Part shown: in pieces, positions 1 to 9,034 of the stretch
Layout: every line of letters begins with the position of its first letter
Position numbering within the stretch: position 1 is the first letter of the stretch
From: Bradyrhizobium canariense
GTDB lineage: Bacteria; Pseudomonadota; Alphaproteobacteria; Rhizobiales; Xanthobacteraceae
DNA length: 64,000 nucleotides
Reading direction: 5' to 3'
NCBI RefSeq assembly: GCF_900105125.1
Contig: NZ_LT629750.1
Coordinates: forward strand, 4,801,001-4,865,000
Made by a program: the position numbers and the translations under genes
Notes under the pieces: model-generated
Told to the model about the DNA's origin: nothing
What the model saw: only the letters and a program-made list of their open reading frames with translations
Databases searched by the model: none

Positions 1-1
1 G

Positions 2-604
2 TTCGGCATCATCTCGGTGTTGCTGGCGCTGGTGCCGGTGGTCGCGATCTCGCCGATCCTGCTCTATATCGGCATGCTGATCGGTGCGCAGGCGTTCCAG
101 ACCACGCCGATCAAGCACGCCCCCGCCATCGTGCTGGCCTTGACGCCGCATCTCGCCGCCTGGGCGAAGCTGCAGATCGACACCACGCTGGGGTCGACGC
201 TTGATGCAGCCGAGAAAGTCGGCGCCATGGCCCCGGACAAGATCGCCGCGGTCAAATCGGCCGCACTGGCCTCGCTTCCGCAACAGGGCGTGCTGTACCA
301 CGGACTGGAAGTGCTGGGCGGCGGCTCGATCCTGGCCGGCCTGGTGTTGGGTGCGATCGGCGTCTTCGTCATCGAGCGTGAATTCGCCAAGGCTTCAGCG
401 TTTGCGTTTGCCGGCGCGGTGCTGACCTATTTCGGCTTCATGCATGGCGAGGCGGTTGGTATCGGCGGCGGATTGGGCGTGACGCCCGGTGTGGCGCTGG
501 CCTATGCTGTGATCGCCGCCGGATTTCTCGCGGTGGAGAAGTTCGGCACCAGTACCGACACCCTTTCGCATCCGGAGATGCCTCTTGCAGCCCCTGCCGA
601 ATAA
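2..604 (+). CDS. Membrane permease, C-terminal part (5' end outside window)
   Basis: The reading frame is open from base 2 of the window, so this is the C-terminal ~200 residues of a longer protein; the GTG at 17 is internal. It shows hydrophobic segments (a first one ending in the ISPILLYIGML stretch, then two or three more from about residue 100) separated by a polar loop, as in a multi-pass transporter. The 'PILLYIGMLIGAQAF' segment is reminiscent of purine/uracil (NCS2-type) permeases, but the fragment is too short for me to assign the family firmly. It ends 54 bp before the allophanate hydrolase gene on the same strand, so co-transcription and a role in uptake of a nitrogenous compound are plausible inferences. 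Confidence 0.6.
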   Translation, partial: FGIISVLLALVPVVAISPILLYIGMLIGAQAFQTTPIKHAPAIVLALTPHLAAWAKLQIDTTLGSTLDAAEKVGAMAPDKIAAVKSAALASLPQQGVLYHGLEVLGGGSILAGLVLGAIGVFVIEREFAKASAFAFAGAVLTYFGFMHGEAVGIGGGLGVTPGVALAYAVIAAGFLAVEKFGTSTDTLSHPEMPLAAPAE

Positions 605-658
605 TCTGCGAATACCCGACGAAACACAGCCGCGCCCGATCCGGTTCAGGGCGGCCTC

Positions 659-2455
659 GTGACCGAGACCGTTGCTGCAATTGTCGCCGCCCATCGGGCC
701 GGCACGATGATGCCCGCGCCGACCATAGCGCGTTGTTATCAGCGCATCCGCGATTACAACGATCCGGCGGTCTTTATCAGCCTGCGCGACGAAAAGGACG
801 CGCTGGCGGAGGCGGCAACACTCAGCTCAAAAGACCCCGCGCGGCTTCCGCTGTACGGCGTTCCCGTTGCGGTAAAGGACAATATCGACGTCGCGGGATT
901 GCCGACCACCGCCGCCTGCCCGGCCTTCGCCTACTCGCCTTCACGCGATGCAACGTCGGTGGCGCGGCTGCGCGCGGCCGGCGCGATCATCATCGGCAAG
1001 ACCAATCTCGATCAGTTCGCCACCGGTCTCGTCGGTGTGCGCTCGCCCTATGGCATTCCCAAGAACCCGATGCGCGGCGATTTGATTCCGGGCGGATCGA
1101 GTTCGGGTTCGGCCGTGGCTGTTTCCGCCGGACTGGTGCCGCTGGCCCTGGGCACCGACACCGCGGGCTCCGGTCGCGTGCCCGCCATGCTCAACAACAT
1201 CATCGGGCTGAAGCCAAGCCTCGGATTGATTTCCACCTCAGGCGTGGTACCGGCGTGCCGGACGTTAGACTGCGTGTCGATTTTTTCGCTGACCACGGAC
1301 GACGCGATGACGGCGCTCGCCGCGATGGCAGGCCCCGACGACGCCGATCCCTATTCGCGCGGCCGACCGCTGGCGCAGACGACGGCGTTTCCCGCCAACC
1401 TCAGGCTTGGCGTGCCGCGCAGCGGACAATTGATCTTCTTCGGCGACAAGGCTTCGGAACAAGCCTACGGCGAGGCGCTGAAGCGCTGGGCTTCGCTTGG
1501 CGCCACGCTGGTCGAATTCGATCTCGAGCCGTGTTATGAGACGGCACGGCTGCTGTATGAAGGACCGTGGATCGCGGAGCGCTATCTGGTGATCCGCGAT
1601 CTGCTGGCGTCGTCGCCGGAGGCGATCCACCCGGTGACACGCGAGATCACGCTGCCCGGCGCGCGGCTGACCGCGGCCGACACTTTTGCCGCGCTGTATC
1701 GATTGCAGGCCTTGCGCAAGCTCAGCGAGCACACTTTCGCAAATCTCGACGCGCTGGTGCTGCCGACCGCGCCGACCGCCTACAGCACCGCGCAGGTGCT
1801 GGCCAATCCGATCGAACTCAACAGCCGGCTCGGCACCTACACCAATTTCGTCAATCTGCTCGACCTCTGCGGCCTTGCCTTGCCGGCCGCGATGCGGCCG
1901 GACGATATCCCGTTCGGCATTACCCTTCTGGCGCCCGGCGGGCAGGACGCGCAGCTTGCAAGCATCGGCCGCGTGTTCCATGCCGATACTAGGCTGCCGC
2001 TGGGTAGCAAAGCCCTGCCGCAGCCGCCGCTTGCTGCATTGTCGGCGAACCCGAACGGCGACGAAATCGCCATCGCGGTCGTCGGCGCGCATCTGTCGGG
2101 CATGGCGCTCAACGGCGAGCTGAGGGAGTTCGGCGGACGATTACTGGAATCGGCCAGGACCGCTCCGGACTACAGGCTCTATGCGCTCGACACGACGCCG
2201 CCAAAGCCAGGCATGCTGCGCGTGGAAGCAGGAACCGGAGCATCGATCGAACTGGAAGTGTGGGCATTGCCCGCGGCGGCGTTCGGAAAATTCGTCGCCG
2301 CAATCCCGCCGCCGCTCTCGATCGGCACGGTACGTCTTGCCGATGGCCGTGGCTTGAAGGGCTTTATTGTCGAACCAGCCGATATCGATGGCGCGCGCGA
2401 TATCTCTTCGTTCGGCGGCTGGCGCGCGTTCATGGCGGAGGCGGCGGCACTATGA
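659..2455 (+). CDS. atzF: Allophanate hydrolase
   Basis: A 598-residue amidase-signature enzyme followed by a C-terminal domain, the length and layout of AtzF-type allophanate hydrolases (allophanate to ammonia and carbon dioxide, the last step of urea-amidolyase and cyanuric acid/biuret breakdown). Visible residues of the Ser-cisSer-Lys triad are Lys73 in GVPVAVKDN, the GGSSSGS loop near 145-151, and Ser171 in GTDTAGSGR. The C-terminal ~150 residues (from about 450) match the small AtzF C-domain in position. It starts with GTG after a CAGGG-like ribosome site. It converges on the ABC importer / AtzG-AtzE-AtzH operon, which fits a shared carboxy-urea pathway. Allophanate hydrolase identity is likely; the upstream substrate is not shown by sequence. 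Confidence 0.9.
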   Translation: MTETVAAIVAAHRAGTMMPAPTIARCYQRIRDYNDPAVFISLRDEKDALAEAATLSSKDPARLPLYGVPVAVKDNIDVAGLPTTAACPAFAYSPSRDATSVARLRAAGAIIIGKTNLDQFATGLVGVRSPYGIPKNPMRGDLIPGGSSSGSAVAVSAGLVPLALGTDTAGSGRVPAMLNNIIGLKPSLGLISTSGVVPACRTLDCVSIFSLTTDDAMTALAAMAGPDDADPYSRGRPLAQTTAFPANLRLGVPRSGQLIFFGDKASEQAYGEALKRWASLGATLVEFDLEPCYETARLLYEGPWIAERYLVIRDLLASSPEAIHPVTREITLPGARLTAADTFAALYRLQALRKLSEHTFANLDALVLPTAPTAYSTAQVLANPIELNSRLGTYTNFVNLLDLCGLALPAAMRPDDIPFGITLLAPGGQDAQLASIGRVFHADTRLPLGSKALPQPPLAALSANPNGDEIAIAVVGAHLSGMALNGELREFGGRLLESARTAPDYRLYALDTTPPKPGMLRVEAGTGASIELEVWALPAAAFGKFVAAIPPPLSIGTVRLADGRGLKGFIVEPADIDGARDISSFGGWRAFMAEAAAL

Positions 2456-2482
2456 GTGAAATGAAGTAGGCTGAATATCTTT

Positions 2483-2526
2483 CGTCATTCCGGGGCGCGA
2501 GTGAAACGAGTGAGCCCGGAATGACG
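2483..2526. repeat. Palindromic repeat / possible bidirectional terminator
   Basis: CGTCATTCCGGG at 2483-2494 pairs perfectly with CCCGGAATGACG at 2515-2526, a 12-bp stem with a 20-nt loop. It lies between the converging atzF-like gene and the GntR gene. The 'CGTCATTCCGGG' arm looks like the family of dispersed palindromes common in Bradyrhizobiaceae. There is no strong T run, so terminator function is a guess. Confidence 0.7.
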
Positions 2527-2534
2527 TGGCCCAG

Positions 2535-3263
2535 CTAAACCGACACCGCGTAGATCTCGTACTCGCCGCGCACCAGCTCGATATGCGCGCGCATCGCATT
2601 CGCAGCACCAACGCGGTCGCCGCGCATGATCGCCACCACGACGCGGTCGTGCTCGGCATGCGATTTCGCCAACCGCCCGAGATTGCGGAATTGCGCGCGC
2701 CGGAACGGTTGCACCCGGACCCGGGTCGCCAGCGTGATCTCGGCGATGTAGCCGTTCTGCGAACCGGCATAGATCGCATTGTGAAAGCGCTCGTTGACTT
2801 CGTGAAACCGCTCGGGATTGCCGGCATGGCTCAGCATCCGCAACTCCTCATGCACCGCCTCCAGCGCATGACGCTCGGCCGGCAGCATTCGTTCCGCGGC
2901 AAGGCCCGCGCACAGCGCCTCCAGCTCCGCCATCGCCTCGAACATCCCCGTCAGCCGTTCGACCGAGGGCCGCGCCACCACCGCGCCGCGATGCGCCCTC
3001 GCATCGACCAGGCCGCTGGCGGCAAGCTGGCGCAGCGCCTCGCGGACCGGTGTGCGTGACACCTTGAAGCGTCGCGCGATGTCGGTCTCGTCAAGGGCCG
3101 CGCCGGGCGGCAACGCGCCGCGCACGATTTCATCCGCCAGTTGCAGGCGCAGTTCCTCGGCGCGCGTGACCTTGTAGGGATTGGGTGTCGCGCGGTCGAC
3201 GCGCCGGACGAACGCCTCGGCGGGCTGTTGGCGGGAGCTGATGGGGAGATCGTCAAGGCTCAT
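2535..3263 (-). CDS. GntR-family transcriptional regulator (FCD/FadR subfamily)
   Basis: This 242-residue protein has a winged helix-turn-helix at about residues 35-95 (LDETDIARRF-KVSRTPVREAL) and an all-helical FCD ligand-binding domain at about 105-230. Candidate metal-binding histidines are seen in NERFHNAIY, SHAEHDR and AMRAHI. Regulators of this family usually repress nearby catabolic genes and are released by a pathway metabolite, often a carboxylate. The start codon overlaps the stop of the upstream AtzH-like gene (ATGA), so the regulator is the last gene of the operon it probably controls; this self-regulation is inference. Confidence 0.9.
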   Translation of the reverse strand: MSLDDLPISSRQQPAEAFVRRVDRATPNPYKVTRAEELRLQLADEIVRGALPPGAALDETDIARRFKVSRTPVREALRQLAASGLVDARAHRGAVVARPSVERLTGMFEAMAELEALCAGLAAERMLPAERHALEAVHEELRMLSHAGNPERFHEVNERFHNAIYAGSQNGYIAEITLATRVRVQPFRRAQFRNLGRLAKSHAEHDRVVVAIMRGDRVGAANAMRAHIELVRGEYEIYAVSV

Positions 3264-3658
3264 GTCGTTTGACCCGGCGGTTCATCGATAACGCTGACAT
3301 GGGCGGCGACGATCCTCCACCCTTCCGCAAATCGCACCCAGGTCTGCATCTGACGTCCGACCTTGCCGGGTGACGACTCCCGATAAAACAGCGTGGACGC
3401 CACGGCGCTGTCGCGGCCATAGGTCGTGATGAGCGTCTTTGCGGTCCGGCGCATCAGCCCGACCGGCGAGCGCGCGGCGCGGAAGGCCATGATCTCGCTA
3501 TGGCCGTACAGGTTTTCACCGATGCCGTAGCGCAGCGTGCGGGAATCGTCGCGGAATAATTCATCGAGCACGGCGACGTCGTTTGAAACCAGCGCCTTTT
3601 CGTACCGCGCGAATTGCGCGGCTACCTCGGCAAGTACATCAGGCAGATCGATATCCAT
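3260..3658 (-). CDS. AtzH/HpxZ-like protein (DUF3225, SnoaL-type fold)
   Basis: A 132-residue protein starting MDIDLPDVLAEVAAQF, with the sequence of DUF3225 proteins (HpxZ of the oxalurate locus; AtzH of cyanuric acid catabolism, reported as a decarboxylating amidohydrolase acting on 1,3-dicarboxyurea). The start at 3658 was chosen because upstream codons lie inside the amidase gene in another frame and the protein begins exactly where family members do. It lies 1 bp after the AtzE-like amidase and overlaps the GntR gene by 4 bp, so it is translationally coupled. Whether it acts in carboxy-urea or oxalurate metabolism cannot be told from sequence. Confidence 0.85.
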   Translation of the reverse strand: MDIDLPDVLAEVAAQFARYEKALVSNDVAVLDELFRDDSRTLRYGIGENLYGHSEIMAFRAARSPVGLMRRTAKTLITTYGRDSAVASTLFYRESSPGKVGRQMQTWVRFAEGWRIVAAHVSVIDEPPGQTT

Positions 3659-3659
3659 C

Positions 3660-5057
3660 TCATAGGCCTCTTGGCTGTGGCGCCGACACGGTGCCCATGC
3701 GCTCCAGCGCATACGCCACACGCAGCGCGATATCCTCGCGCCACGGTGCAGCGATGATCTGAACGCCGATCGGCATCGGCTCGAGCGGAACGGGTACCGC
3801 GACCACCGGCAGGCCGATGAAGGAAATCGGCTGGGTGTGGATGCCGATATTGGCGCGTACCGGCAATTCGACCCCATCAAGCACGAACGTGGCTTGTCCG
3901 AGTTTTGGCGCGACGCAAGGCGTTGCCGGCGCCAGGATGACATCGACCGATTTGAACAGCTCCAGCACTTGCGTGCGATACCAGCGGCGGAATTTCTGCG
4001 CGCGGTCGACCAATGGCGCCGGGATCATTGCACCAGCCAGCAGCCGGTCGCGCACCGCCGGATCGAAATCGTTGGGCCGTTGCCGCAAGCGATCCAGATG
4101 CAGTGAAGCACCTTCGGTGGTGGAGATGACATAGGCTGCGGCGCGGGCGCGAGCTGCTTCGGGGATCTCTATGGTGCGCGTCGCGCCAAGCGCCTTCGCG
4201 ACCCGCGCGACAGCCTCTACGGCTTCAGGAAAAACGTTCCTCTGAAAATATCCGCCGGCGATGGCGACGCGCAAGCCGCCGATATCCTGCGCCAACAGCG
4301 GCACGACCGGCTCGGTGGGACGCGTCGTGCACGCCGCATCATCAGCATCAGGGCCCTGCATGGCGTCGTAGGCGAGTGCCAGATCTGCGACATTGCGTGC
4401 GAAGGGACCGAGGTGGTCGAAGCTCGCGACGAACGGAAACGATCTCGCCCGCGACAACCGGCCATAGGTCGGCTTCAGTCCGAAGATGCCGCAAAATGAC
4501 GCCGGCACCCGGATCGAGCCATTGGTGTCGGAACCCAACGCCAGCGGGACCAGCGCGCCGCCGACCGCGCCGCCGGATCCTCCCGACGAGCCCCCGGTCA
4601 TCCGCGTCGCATCATGCGGATTGCGCGATGGTCCGTCATGCAGATTCTCGCCGGTGAAGTCGTAGGCGTATTCACCCATGTTGAGTGCGCCGACCAGCAC
4701 CGCACCGGCCGCTTCCAGCCGTTCGATCAGCGTCGCATCGCGCGCCGACAGCGGCAGATCGCGGTTGATCTTCGATCCGGCGCGGGTCGCGAGACCCTGC
4801 ACGTCGAATAAATTCTTCACCGCAAATGGCACGCCAGCCAGCGGACCGGCCTTCTGCCCGGATGCGATGGCGGCATCGACCGCCTGCGCCTTCGCGCGCG
4901 CGCGATCCGCAGTGACGTCCGTGAATGAATTCAGCACGGGATCGTGCTTCGCGATCCGCGCCAGCGCCGCCTCAGTCACGCTGAGCGCCGACAACTTCCG
5001 GCTCGCGACGGCTTGCGCGATGTCCGAAGCCGACAGCCCGTCGGAGTTCATGTCCAT
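3660..5057 (-). CDS. atzE: AtzE-family amidohydrolase (amidase signature)
   Basis: A 465-residue amidase-signature protein related to AtzE (1-carboxybiuret hydrolase) and HpxY. Lys81 in GVPFAVKN, the GGSSGGSGG loop at about 155-163 and Ser181 in GSDTNGSIR make a complete Lys-cisSer-Ser triad. I place the start at the first ATG (MDMNSDG) 7 bp after the AtzG-like gene stop; a longer frame is open into atzG but would add residues with no family match. AtzE is known to need the small AtzG subunit, and that gene is immediately upstream here. Alternative roles are oxalurate- or ureide-related amide hydrolysis. Confidence 0.87.
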   Translation of the reverse strand: MDMNSDGLSASDIAQAVASRKLSALSVTEAALARIAKHDPVLNSFTDVTADRARAKAQAVDAAIASGQKAGPLAGVPFAVKNLFDVQGLATRAGSKINRDLPLSARDATLIERLEAAGAVLVGALNMGEYAYDFTGENLHDGPSRNPHDATRMTGGSSGGSGGAVGGALVPLALGSDTNGSIRVPASFCGIFGLKPTYGRLSRARSFPFVASFDHLGPFARNVADLALAYDAMQGPDADDAACTTRPTEPVVPLLAQDIGGLRVAIAGGYFQRNVFPEAVEAVARVAKALGATRTIEIPEAARARAAAYVISTTEGASLHLDRLRQRPNDFDPAVRDRLLAGAMIPAPLVDRAQKFRRWYRTQVLELFKSVDVILAPATPCVAPKLGQATFVLDGVELPVRANIGIHTQPISFIGLPVVAVPVPLEPMPIGVQIIAAPWREDIALRVAYALERMGTVSAPQPRGL

Positions 5058-5064
5058 GGCGATA

Positions 5065-5247
5065 TCAGGCTGTGAAGACACTGGCCGGCTCAATGTCGTC
5101 AGGCAAGGCAAACTCATCCACAAGCCGCGCCAGCCTCAGTGATACCTCAAGATTCGCCCGCACCGCCGGCCGCCAGGCTTCTTCGACCGGCAGCGCCAGC
5201 GCCTTCGCGACGGCATCGATATAATCATCAAGCGGATCAGCAGCCAT
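5065..5247 (-). CDS. atzG: AtzG-like small subunit (DUF4089)
   Basis: A 60-residue, all-helical protein with the DUF4089 pattern (DDYIDAVAKALALPV, then EAWRPAVRANLEVSLRLARLV). In the AtzEG amidase this subunit stabilises AtzE and lies near the active site; HpxX is the counterpart in oxalurate loci. The position directly upstream of the AtzE-like gene with only 7 bp between them supports the assignment strongly. It lies 20 bp downstream of the ABC ATPase gene. Confidence 0.85.
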   Translation of the reverse strand: MAADPLDDYIDAVAKALALPVEEAWRPAVRANLEVSLRLARLVDEFALPDDIEPASVFTA

Positions 5248-5267
5248 TACACTTCCATTCGATACAT

Positions 5268-7040
5268 TCAGTGGGCCGGCAGCGGCGGATGCGGAATCGC
5301 CGTCAGCAGTTCTCTCGTATAGGCATCCTGCGGATCACCCAGGACCCGCTCGGACGGCCCCTCCTCGACGATTCGTCCGGTCCGCATCACGATGACACGG
5401 TCGCACAGCAAACGCACCACGTTCAGATCGTGCGACACAAACAAATAGCTCATGCCCATCGACTGCTTGAGGTCCTGCAGCAGATTCAGAACCACCGCCT
5501 GCACCGAGACGTCGAGCGCCGCAGTCGGCTCGTCGAGAATAACCAGCTTCGGATGCAGTGCGATCGCGCGGGCAATGCCGACGCGGGCCTTCTGACCGCC
5601 TGACAGTTGATGCGGGAACCGATCAAGCAGATTGACCGGCAGGCCGACGAGCCCTGCCAATTCCTCGCAGCGGGCGCGCAGCGCCTCGCGCCCCCTGATG
5701 TCGCCAAGTTGCATAATCGGATCGACAATCGCGCGCGCGGCTGAAAAGCGCGGATTGAGGCTATCGGTCGGATCCTGAAACACCATCTGGATGCTTTTGC
5801 GCAGCGGCAGGCGCGCGAACGCCTTCGGCAGGATGCCGCCGATCTCGTCGCCGTCGAACATGATGCGGCCCGAGGTCTGGTCCAACAGCCGCATCACCAT
5901 CATCGAGGTCGTGGATTTGCCGCAGCCGGATTCGCCGACCAGGCCGACGCTCTCGCCGTGCCCGACCGTAAAGCTGATGCCATCGACCGCGCGAAATTGC
6001 TCGAGCTCGACCGGCGGCTTTTTGGAAAACAGTTTTGTCAGCGTCGCCGTGGCGCCCTGGCGCGGGTATTCCTTGACGAGCTTTTCGATGAGAAGGAGCG
6101 GTTTTGCATCAGTCTTCGTGGAACCGTCGCGCCCGGACCGCGGCTCCCTCGCTCCGCTTGCGGGGAGAGGGTCGGGGTGAGGGACAGTTCCAGGCGTCGC
6201 CACTGAGGTCGGTTCGCCCTCCTCCGGCAGCAGATCACGCAAGGAAACCCCAAGCCGTGGCGTCGCGCGCATCAGTTTCTTGGTGTAGGCATGCTGCGGA
6301 CTGGCGAAGATATCCGCGGACTTCGCGGTTTCGACGACGCGGCCCTTTTCCATCACCACCACGCGGTCGCAATAGGCAGCCGCCAGCCCGAGATCATGGG
6401 TGATCAGGATCGTCGACATGCCGCGCCGCTTGGTCAGCTCGACGATCAGGTCCATGACCGCCTTTTGCGTGGTGACGTCGAGACCGGTGGTCGGCTCGTC
6501 CGCGATCAGAAGCTGCGGATTGCACGCCAGCGCCAACGCAATGACCACGCGCTGGCACATGCCGCCCGACAGCTCAAAGGGATAGGCGTGGTAGCGCTCA
6601 CGAGGACGCGCGATCTTGACCTGCTCCAGCGCCTCGATCGCCTTCTCGCCGCGATCGATCGCGGCCGTCTGCACATGCTGGCGCAGCACATCCTCGATCT
6701 GGTCGCCCACTTTACGAATCGGATTGAGCGCCGCACGCGGATTCTGGAAGATCATCGAGATTTCGCGGCCGCGCAGGTCGCGCATCTGGTTCTCGCTCGC
6801 GTTTTTCACGTCGATGCCCGAGAACACCACGGAGCCCTCGGCGATCTTGCCGGCGCGATCGAGAATCCGCATTACCGCGTAGGACGTGACGGATTTACCG
6901 GAGCCGGATTCGCCGACGATGCCGAGCGTCTCGCCTTTGGCGACCGATATGTCGACGTGCTGCACCGCCTTGACGATGCCGCGCCGTGTGGCGAATTCCA
7001 CCGTGAGATCATTGACGTCGAGCAGTGGCTGCGCGGTCAT
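5268..7040 (-). CDS. Dipeptide/oligopeptide-type ABC transporter, fused double ATPase
   Basis: A 590-residue fusion of two ABC ATPase domains (DppD-like then DppF-like). Domain 1 (about 5-270) has Walker A GESGSGKSV, signature LSGGMCQR and Walker B LLIADEPT; domain 2 (about 315-585) has GESGCGKST, LSGGQKAR and LVILDEPT. The start at 7040 is set by a GAGGGAG ribosome site just upstream and the MTAQPLLDV opening; the frame is open 14 codons further. The linker near residues 285-300 reads VPHPDPLPASGAREP and is encoded by a dispersed palindromic repeat (see 6141-6184). It follows the two permease genes with 10-bp gaps and precedes atzG, so the importer probably feeds the AtzE/G/H enzymes. Confidence 0.9.
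   Translation of the reverse strand: MTAQPLLDVNDLTVEFATRRGIVKAVQHVDISVAKGETLGIVGESGSGKSVTSYAVMRILDRAGKIAEGSVVFSGIDVKNASENQMRDLRGREISMIFQNPRAALNPIRKVGDQIEDVLRQHVQTAAIDRGEKAIEALEQVKIARPRERYHAYPFELSGGMCQRVVIALALACNPQLLIADEPTTGLDVTTQKAVMDLIVELTKRRGMSTILITHDLGLAAAYCDRVVVMEKGRVVETAKSADIFASPQHAYTKKLMRATPRLGVSLRDLLPEEGEPTSVATPGTVPHPDPLPASGAREPRSGRDGSTKTDAKPLLLIEKLVKEYPRQGATATLTKLFSKKPPVELEQFRAVDGISFTVGHGESVGLVGESGCGKSTTSMMVMRLLDQTSGRIMFDGDEIGGILPKAFARLPLRKSIQMVFQDPTDSLNPRFSAARAIVDPIMQLGDIRGREALRARCEELAGLVGLPVNLLDRFPHQLSGGQKARVGIARAIALHPKLVILDEPTAALDVSVQAVVLNLLQDLKQSMGMSYLFVSHDLNVVRLLCDRVIVMRTGRIVEEGPSERVLGDPQDAYTRELLTAIPHPPLPAH
6141..6184. repeat. Dispersed GC-rich repeat inserted in-frame in the ABC ATPase linker
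   Basis: The stretch carries the 'CTCCCTCGCTCC-GCTTGCGGGGAGAGGG-TCGGGGTGAGGG' arrangement that resembles the intergenic repeats at 9035-9106, 25173-25279 and 38887-38985 (shared blocks: CTCTCCC, CCTCACCC, and a small GC hairpin). Here it sits inside an open reading frame and is translated as a proline-rich linker between the two ATPase domains. Confidence 0.7.
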
Positions 7041-7050
7041 CGTTTCTCCC

Positions 7051-7950
7051 TCACGTTCGGCGCTGCGGATCGACGATGTCACGCAGACCGTCGCCGAGCA
7101 GGTTGAAGCAGAACACCGCGACCATCAGCGCAAGACCGGGAAACAGCGCGATCCACCACTCGCCCGAGACCATGAAGCCGGCGCCATCCGCAACCATGAT
7201 GCCCCATTCGGCGGTCGGCGGCCGCACCCCGAGGCCGATGAACGACAGCCCGGCGGCGTTGAGGATCGCGTAACCCATGGTCAGCGACATCTGCACGATC
7301 ATGATCGGCATGATGTTGGGCAGGATATGCACCAGCAGAATCCGAAACTCGGAATTACCGGACAATCTCGCGGCCTGCACGAAGCCGGCCTCGCGCCGCA
7401 CATTGGCCTCGGCACGCGCGACGCGCGCATAGAGCGGGAAGTTCACGATCGCGGTCGCAATGACGATGTTCTGCACGGTGTTGCCGAGCGCGGCGACGAT
7501 GCCCATCGCCAGCACAAACAGCGGAAACGCCATGATCGTGTCGGCGATGCGCCCGACGATGCGATCGGTCCAGCCACCGAAATAGCCTGCGGCGATCCCG
7601 GCAAGACCGCCCATCAGAAACACCAGCGCGACGGAAGCGACCGCAATGAAGGTGTCCAGTCGCGTTGCGACGACAACACGGCTGAAAATATCGCGCCCCA
7701 ATTGATCGGTGCCGAACCAGTGCGCCGCCGACGGCGGCTTCAACGCCATCGCGGTGTCGGAGGCCAAGGGGTCATAGGGCACGATGTAGGGACCGAACAG
7801 CGCCGCGAAAATGATGACGACCAGTAGACCAAAGGCGAACGCGGTGACGCGGTTCTCGCCGAGCACATAGCGCGTGTGCTCGAAGATCGCGGCAAAGCCC
7901 GAGGTGCGTGCGGGCGTGACAGGTTCGACGGTGGGCGCTACGGTGCTCAT
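7051..7950 (-). CDS. Peptide-type ABC transporter permease (DppC-like)
   Basis: This 299-residue inner-membrane protein has the OppC N-terminal segment ending in HWFGTDQLGRDIFSR (about residues 72-87), about six transmembrane segments and the EAA loop (EAGFVQAARLSGNS...HILPNIM, about 188-215) that docks with the ATPase. It lies 10 bp from both neighbouring genes of the operon. The family is that of importers for di/oligopeptides, nickel, opines and similar solutes; the neighbouring amidases suggest an amide- or urea-like solute here. Confidence 0.92.
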   Translation of the reverse strand: MSTVAPTVEPVTPARTSGFAAIFEHTRYVLGENRVTAFAFGLLVVIIFAALFGPYIVPYDPLASDTAMALKPPSAAHWFGTDQLGRDIFSRVVVATRLDTFIAVASVALVFLMGGLAGIAAGYFGGWTDRIVGRIADTIMAFPLFVLAMGIVAALGNTVQNIVIATAIVNFPLYARVARAEANVRREAGFVQAARLSGNSEFRILLVHILPNIMPIMIVQMSLTMGYAILNAAGLSFIGLGVRPPTAEWGIMVADGAGFMVSGEWWIALFPGLALMVAVFCFNLLGDGLRDIVDPQRRT

Positions 7951-7960
7951 GTTTCGAACC

Positions 7961-8974
7961 TCACCCTTCCAGCCTGACCCGTGGGTCGATCACGCCATAG
8001 AGAATGTCGATCATCAGATTGAGCAGCACATACATGACCGCCATGGTCAGCACGAAGCCCTGCACCGGGGCAAAGTCCGATGCGATCAGCGCCTCCACCG
8101 CATAGGAGCCGATGCCCGGCCAGGCGAACACCTTCTCGACCAGCACGTTGGCGCCCAGCAGAAACGAGAACACCATGCTGAGCGTGGTGATGACCGGCAG
8201 CATCGCGTTGCGAAACGCATAGGTGACGATCACCGTGCCCGGCGAAAGGCCGCTGGCGCGGGCGGTGCGGACGAAATCCGATGCCAACACCGACAGCATC
8301 GAGGCGCGCGTCATTCGCGCGATCGGCGCCAGCGAGAAGATCGCCAGCGTCAGCGTCGGCAGGATCAACTGGCTGAGCGCAGAACGGAACGCCTCGAAAT
8401 CACGCGCAATCAAAGTGTCGATCAGATAGAAGCCGGTGACCGTCGGCGGAGCGCTGTAGAATACATCGAGACGGCCGAGAGGCGCGGGCGCCCAGCCGAG
8501 CCGGAAGTAGAAGATATAGACCAGCACCAACCCGGTGAAGAACACCGGCAGCGAGACCCCGGCGGTGGTGGTCACGCGACAGATGTGGTCGATCCACGAG
8601 CCCGGACGCGTGGCCGCGAGCACGCCAAGCGGCAGCGCAATCACAATCGAAACCAACAGCCCGAGCAGCGTCAGTTCGGCCGAAGCCGGCAGGCGATTGC
8701 GGATTTCGGTCGCGACCGGCTGGCCTGTCGTAAGTGATGTGCCGAAATCGCCGTGGGCGAGATCGTTGGTGTAACGGAAGAATTGCTCGATCAGCGGCTT
8801 GTCGAAGCCGAGCTTTTTCCGGATCTGCTCGACCGCCTCCTTGGTCGCGGCGGGTCCGGCAAAATACGCCGCGGGATCGCCCGGTAGCGCACGCGTCAGC
8901 AGGAAGGTGACGATCACGACCCCGATCAAGCTCGGGACCGCAAACAACAACCGCTTGCCGATCAGGGTCAGCAT
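7961..8974 (-). CDS. Peptide-type ABC transporter permease (DppB-like)
   Basis: A 337-residue DppB/OppB-type permease with an N-terminal transmembrane helix (LIGKRLLFAVPSLIGVVIV), the typical GDPAAYFAGP segment after it, five further membrane segments, and an EAA-loop motif (RTARASGLSPGTVIV...FRNAMLPVIT) in the C-terminal half. It is the first of the two permease genes in the operon, 201 bp after the binding protein, a gap occupied by a repeat. Confidence 0.92.
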   Translation of the reverse strand: MLTLIGKRLLFAVPSLIGVVIVTFLLTRALPGDPAAYFAGPAATKEAVEQIRKKLGFDKPLIEQFFRYTNDLAHGDFGTSLTTGQPVATEIRNRLPASAELTLLGLLVSIVIALPLGVLAATRPGSWIDHICRVTTTAGVSLPVFFTGLVLVYIFYFRLGWAPAPLGRLDVFYSAPPTVTGFYLIDTLIARDFEAFRSALSQLILPTLTLAIFSLAPIARMTRASMLSVLASDFVRTARASGLSPGTVIVTYAFRNAMLPVITTLSMVFSFLLGANVLVEKVFAWPGIGSYAVEALIASDFAPVQGFVLTMAVMYVLLNLMIDILYGVIDPRVRLEG

Positions 8975-9034
8975 GAAGGCATGCTCGCGGTGTGCGGCCG
9001 GAGTGGCGCTAAGTCACAACCATCAAACTCGCGG

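Noticed and set aside
3260..3943. Longer 227-residue reading of the AtzH/HpxZ-like gene
   Set aside because: The extra N-terminal 95 residues overlap the AtzE-like gene in another frame and show no family match; the natural start is at 3658.
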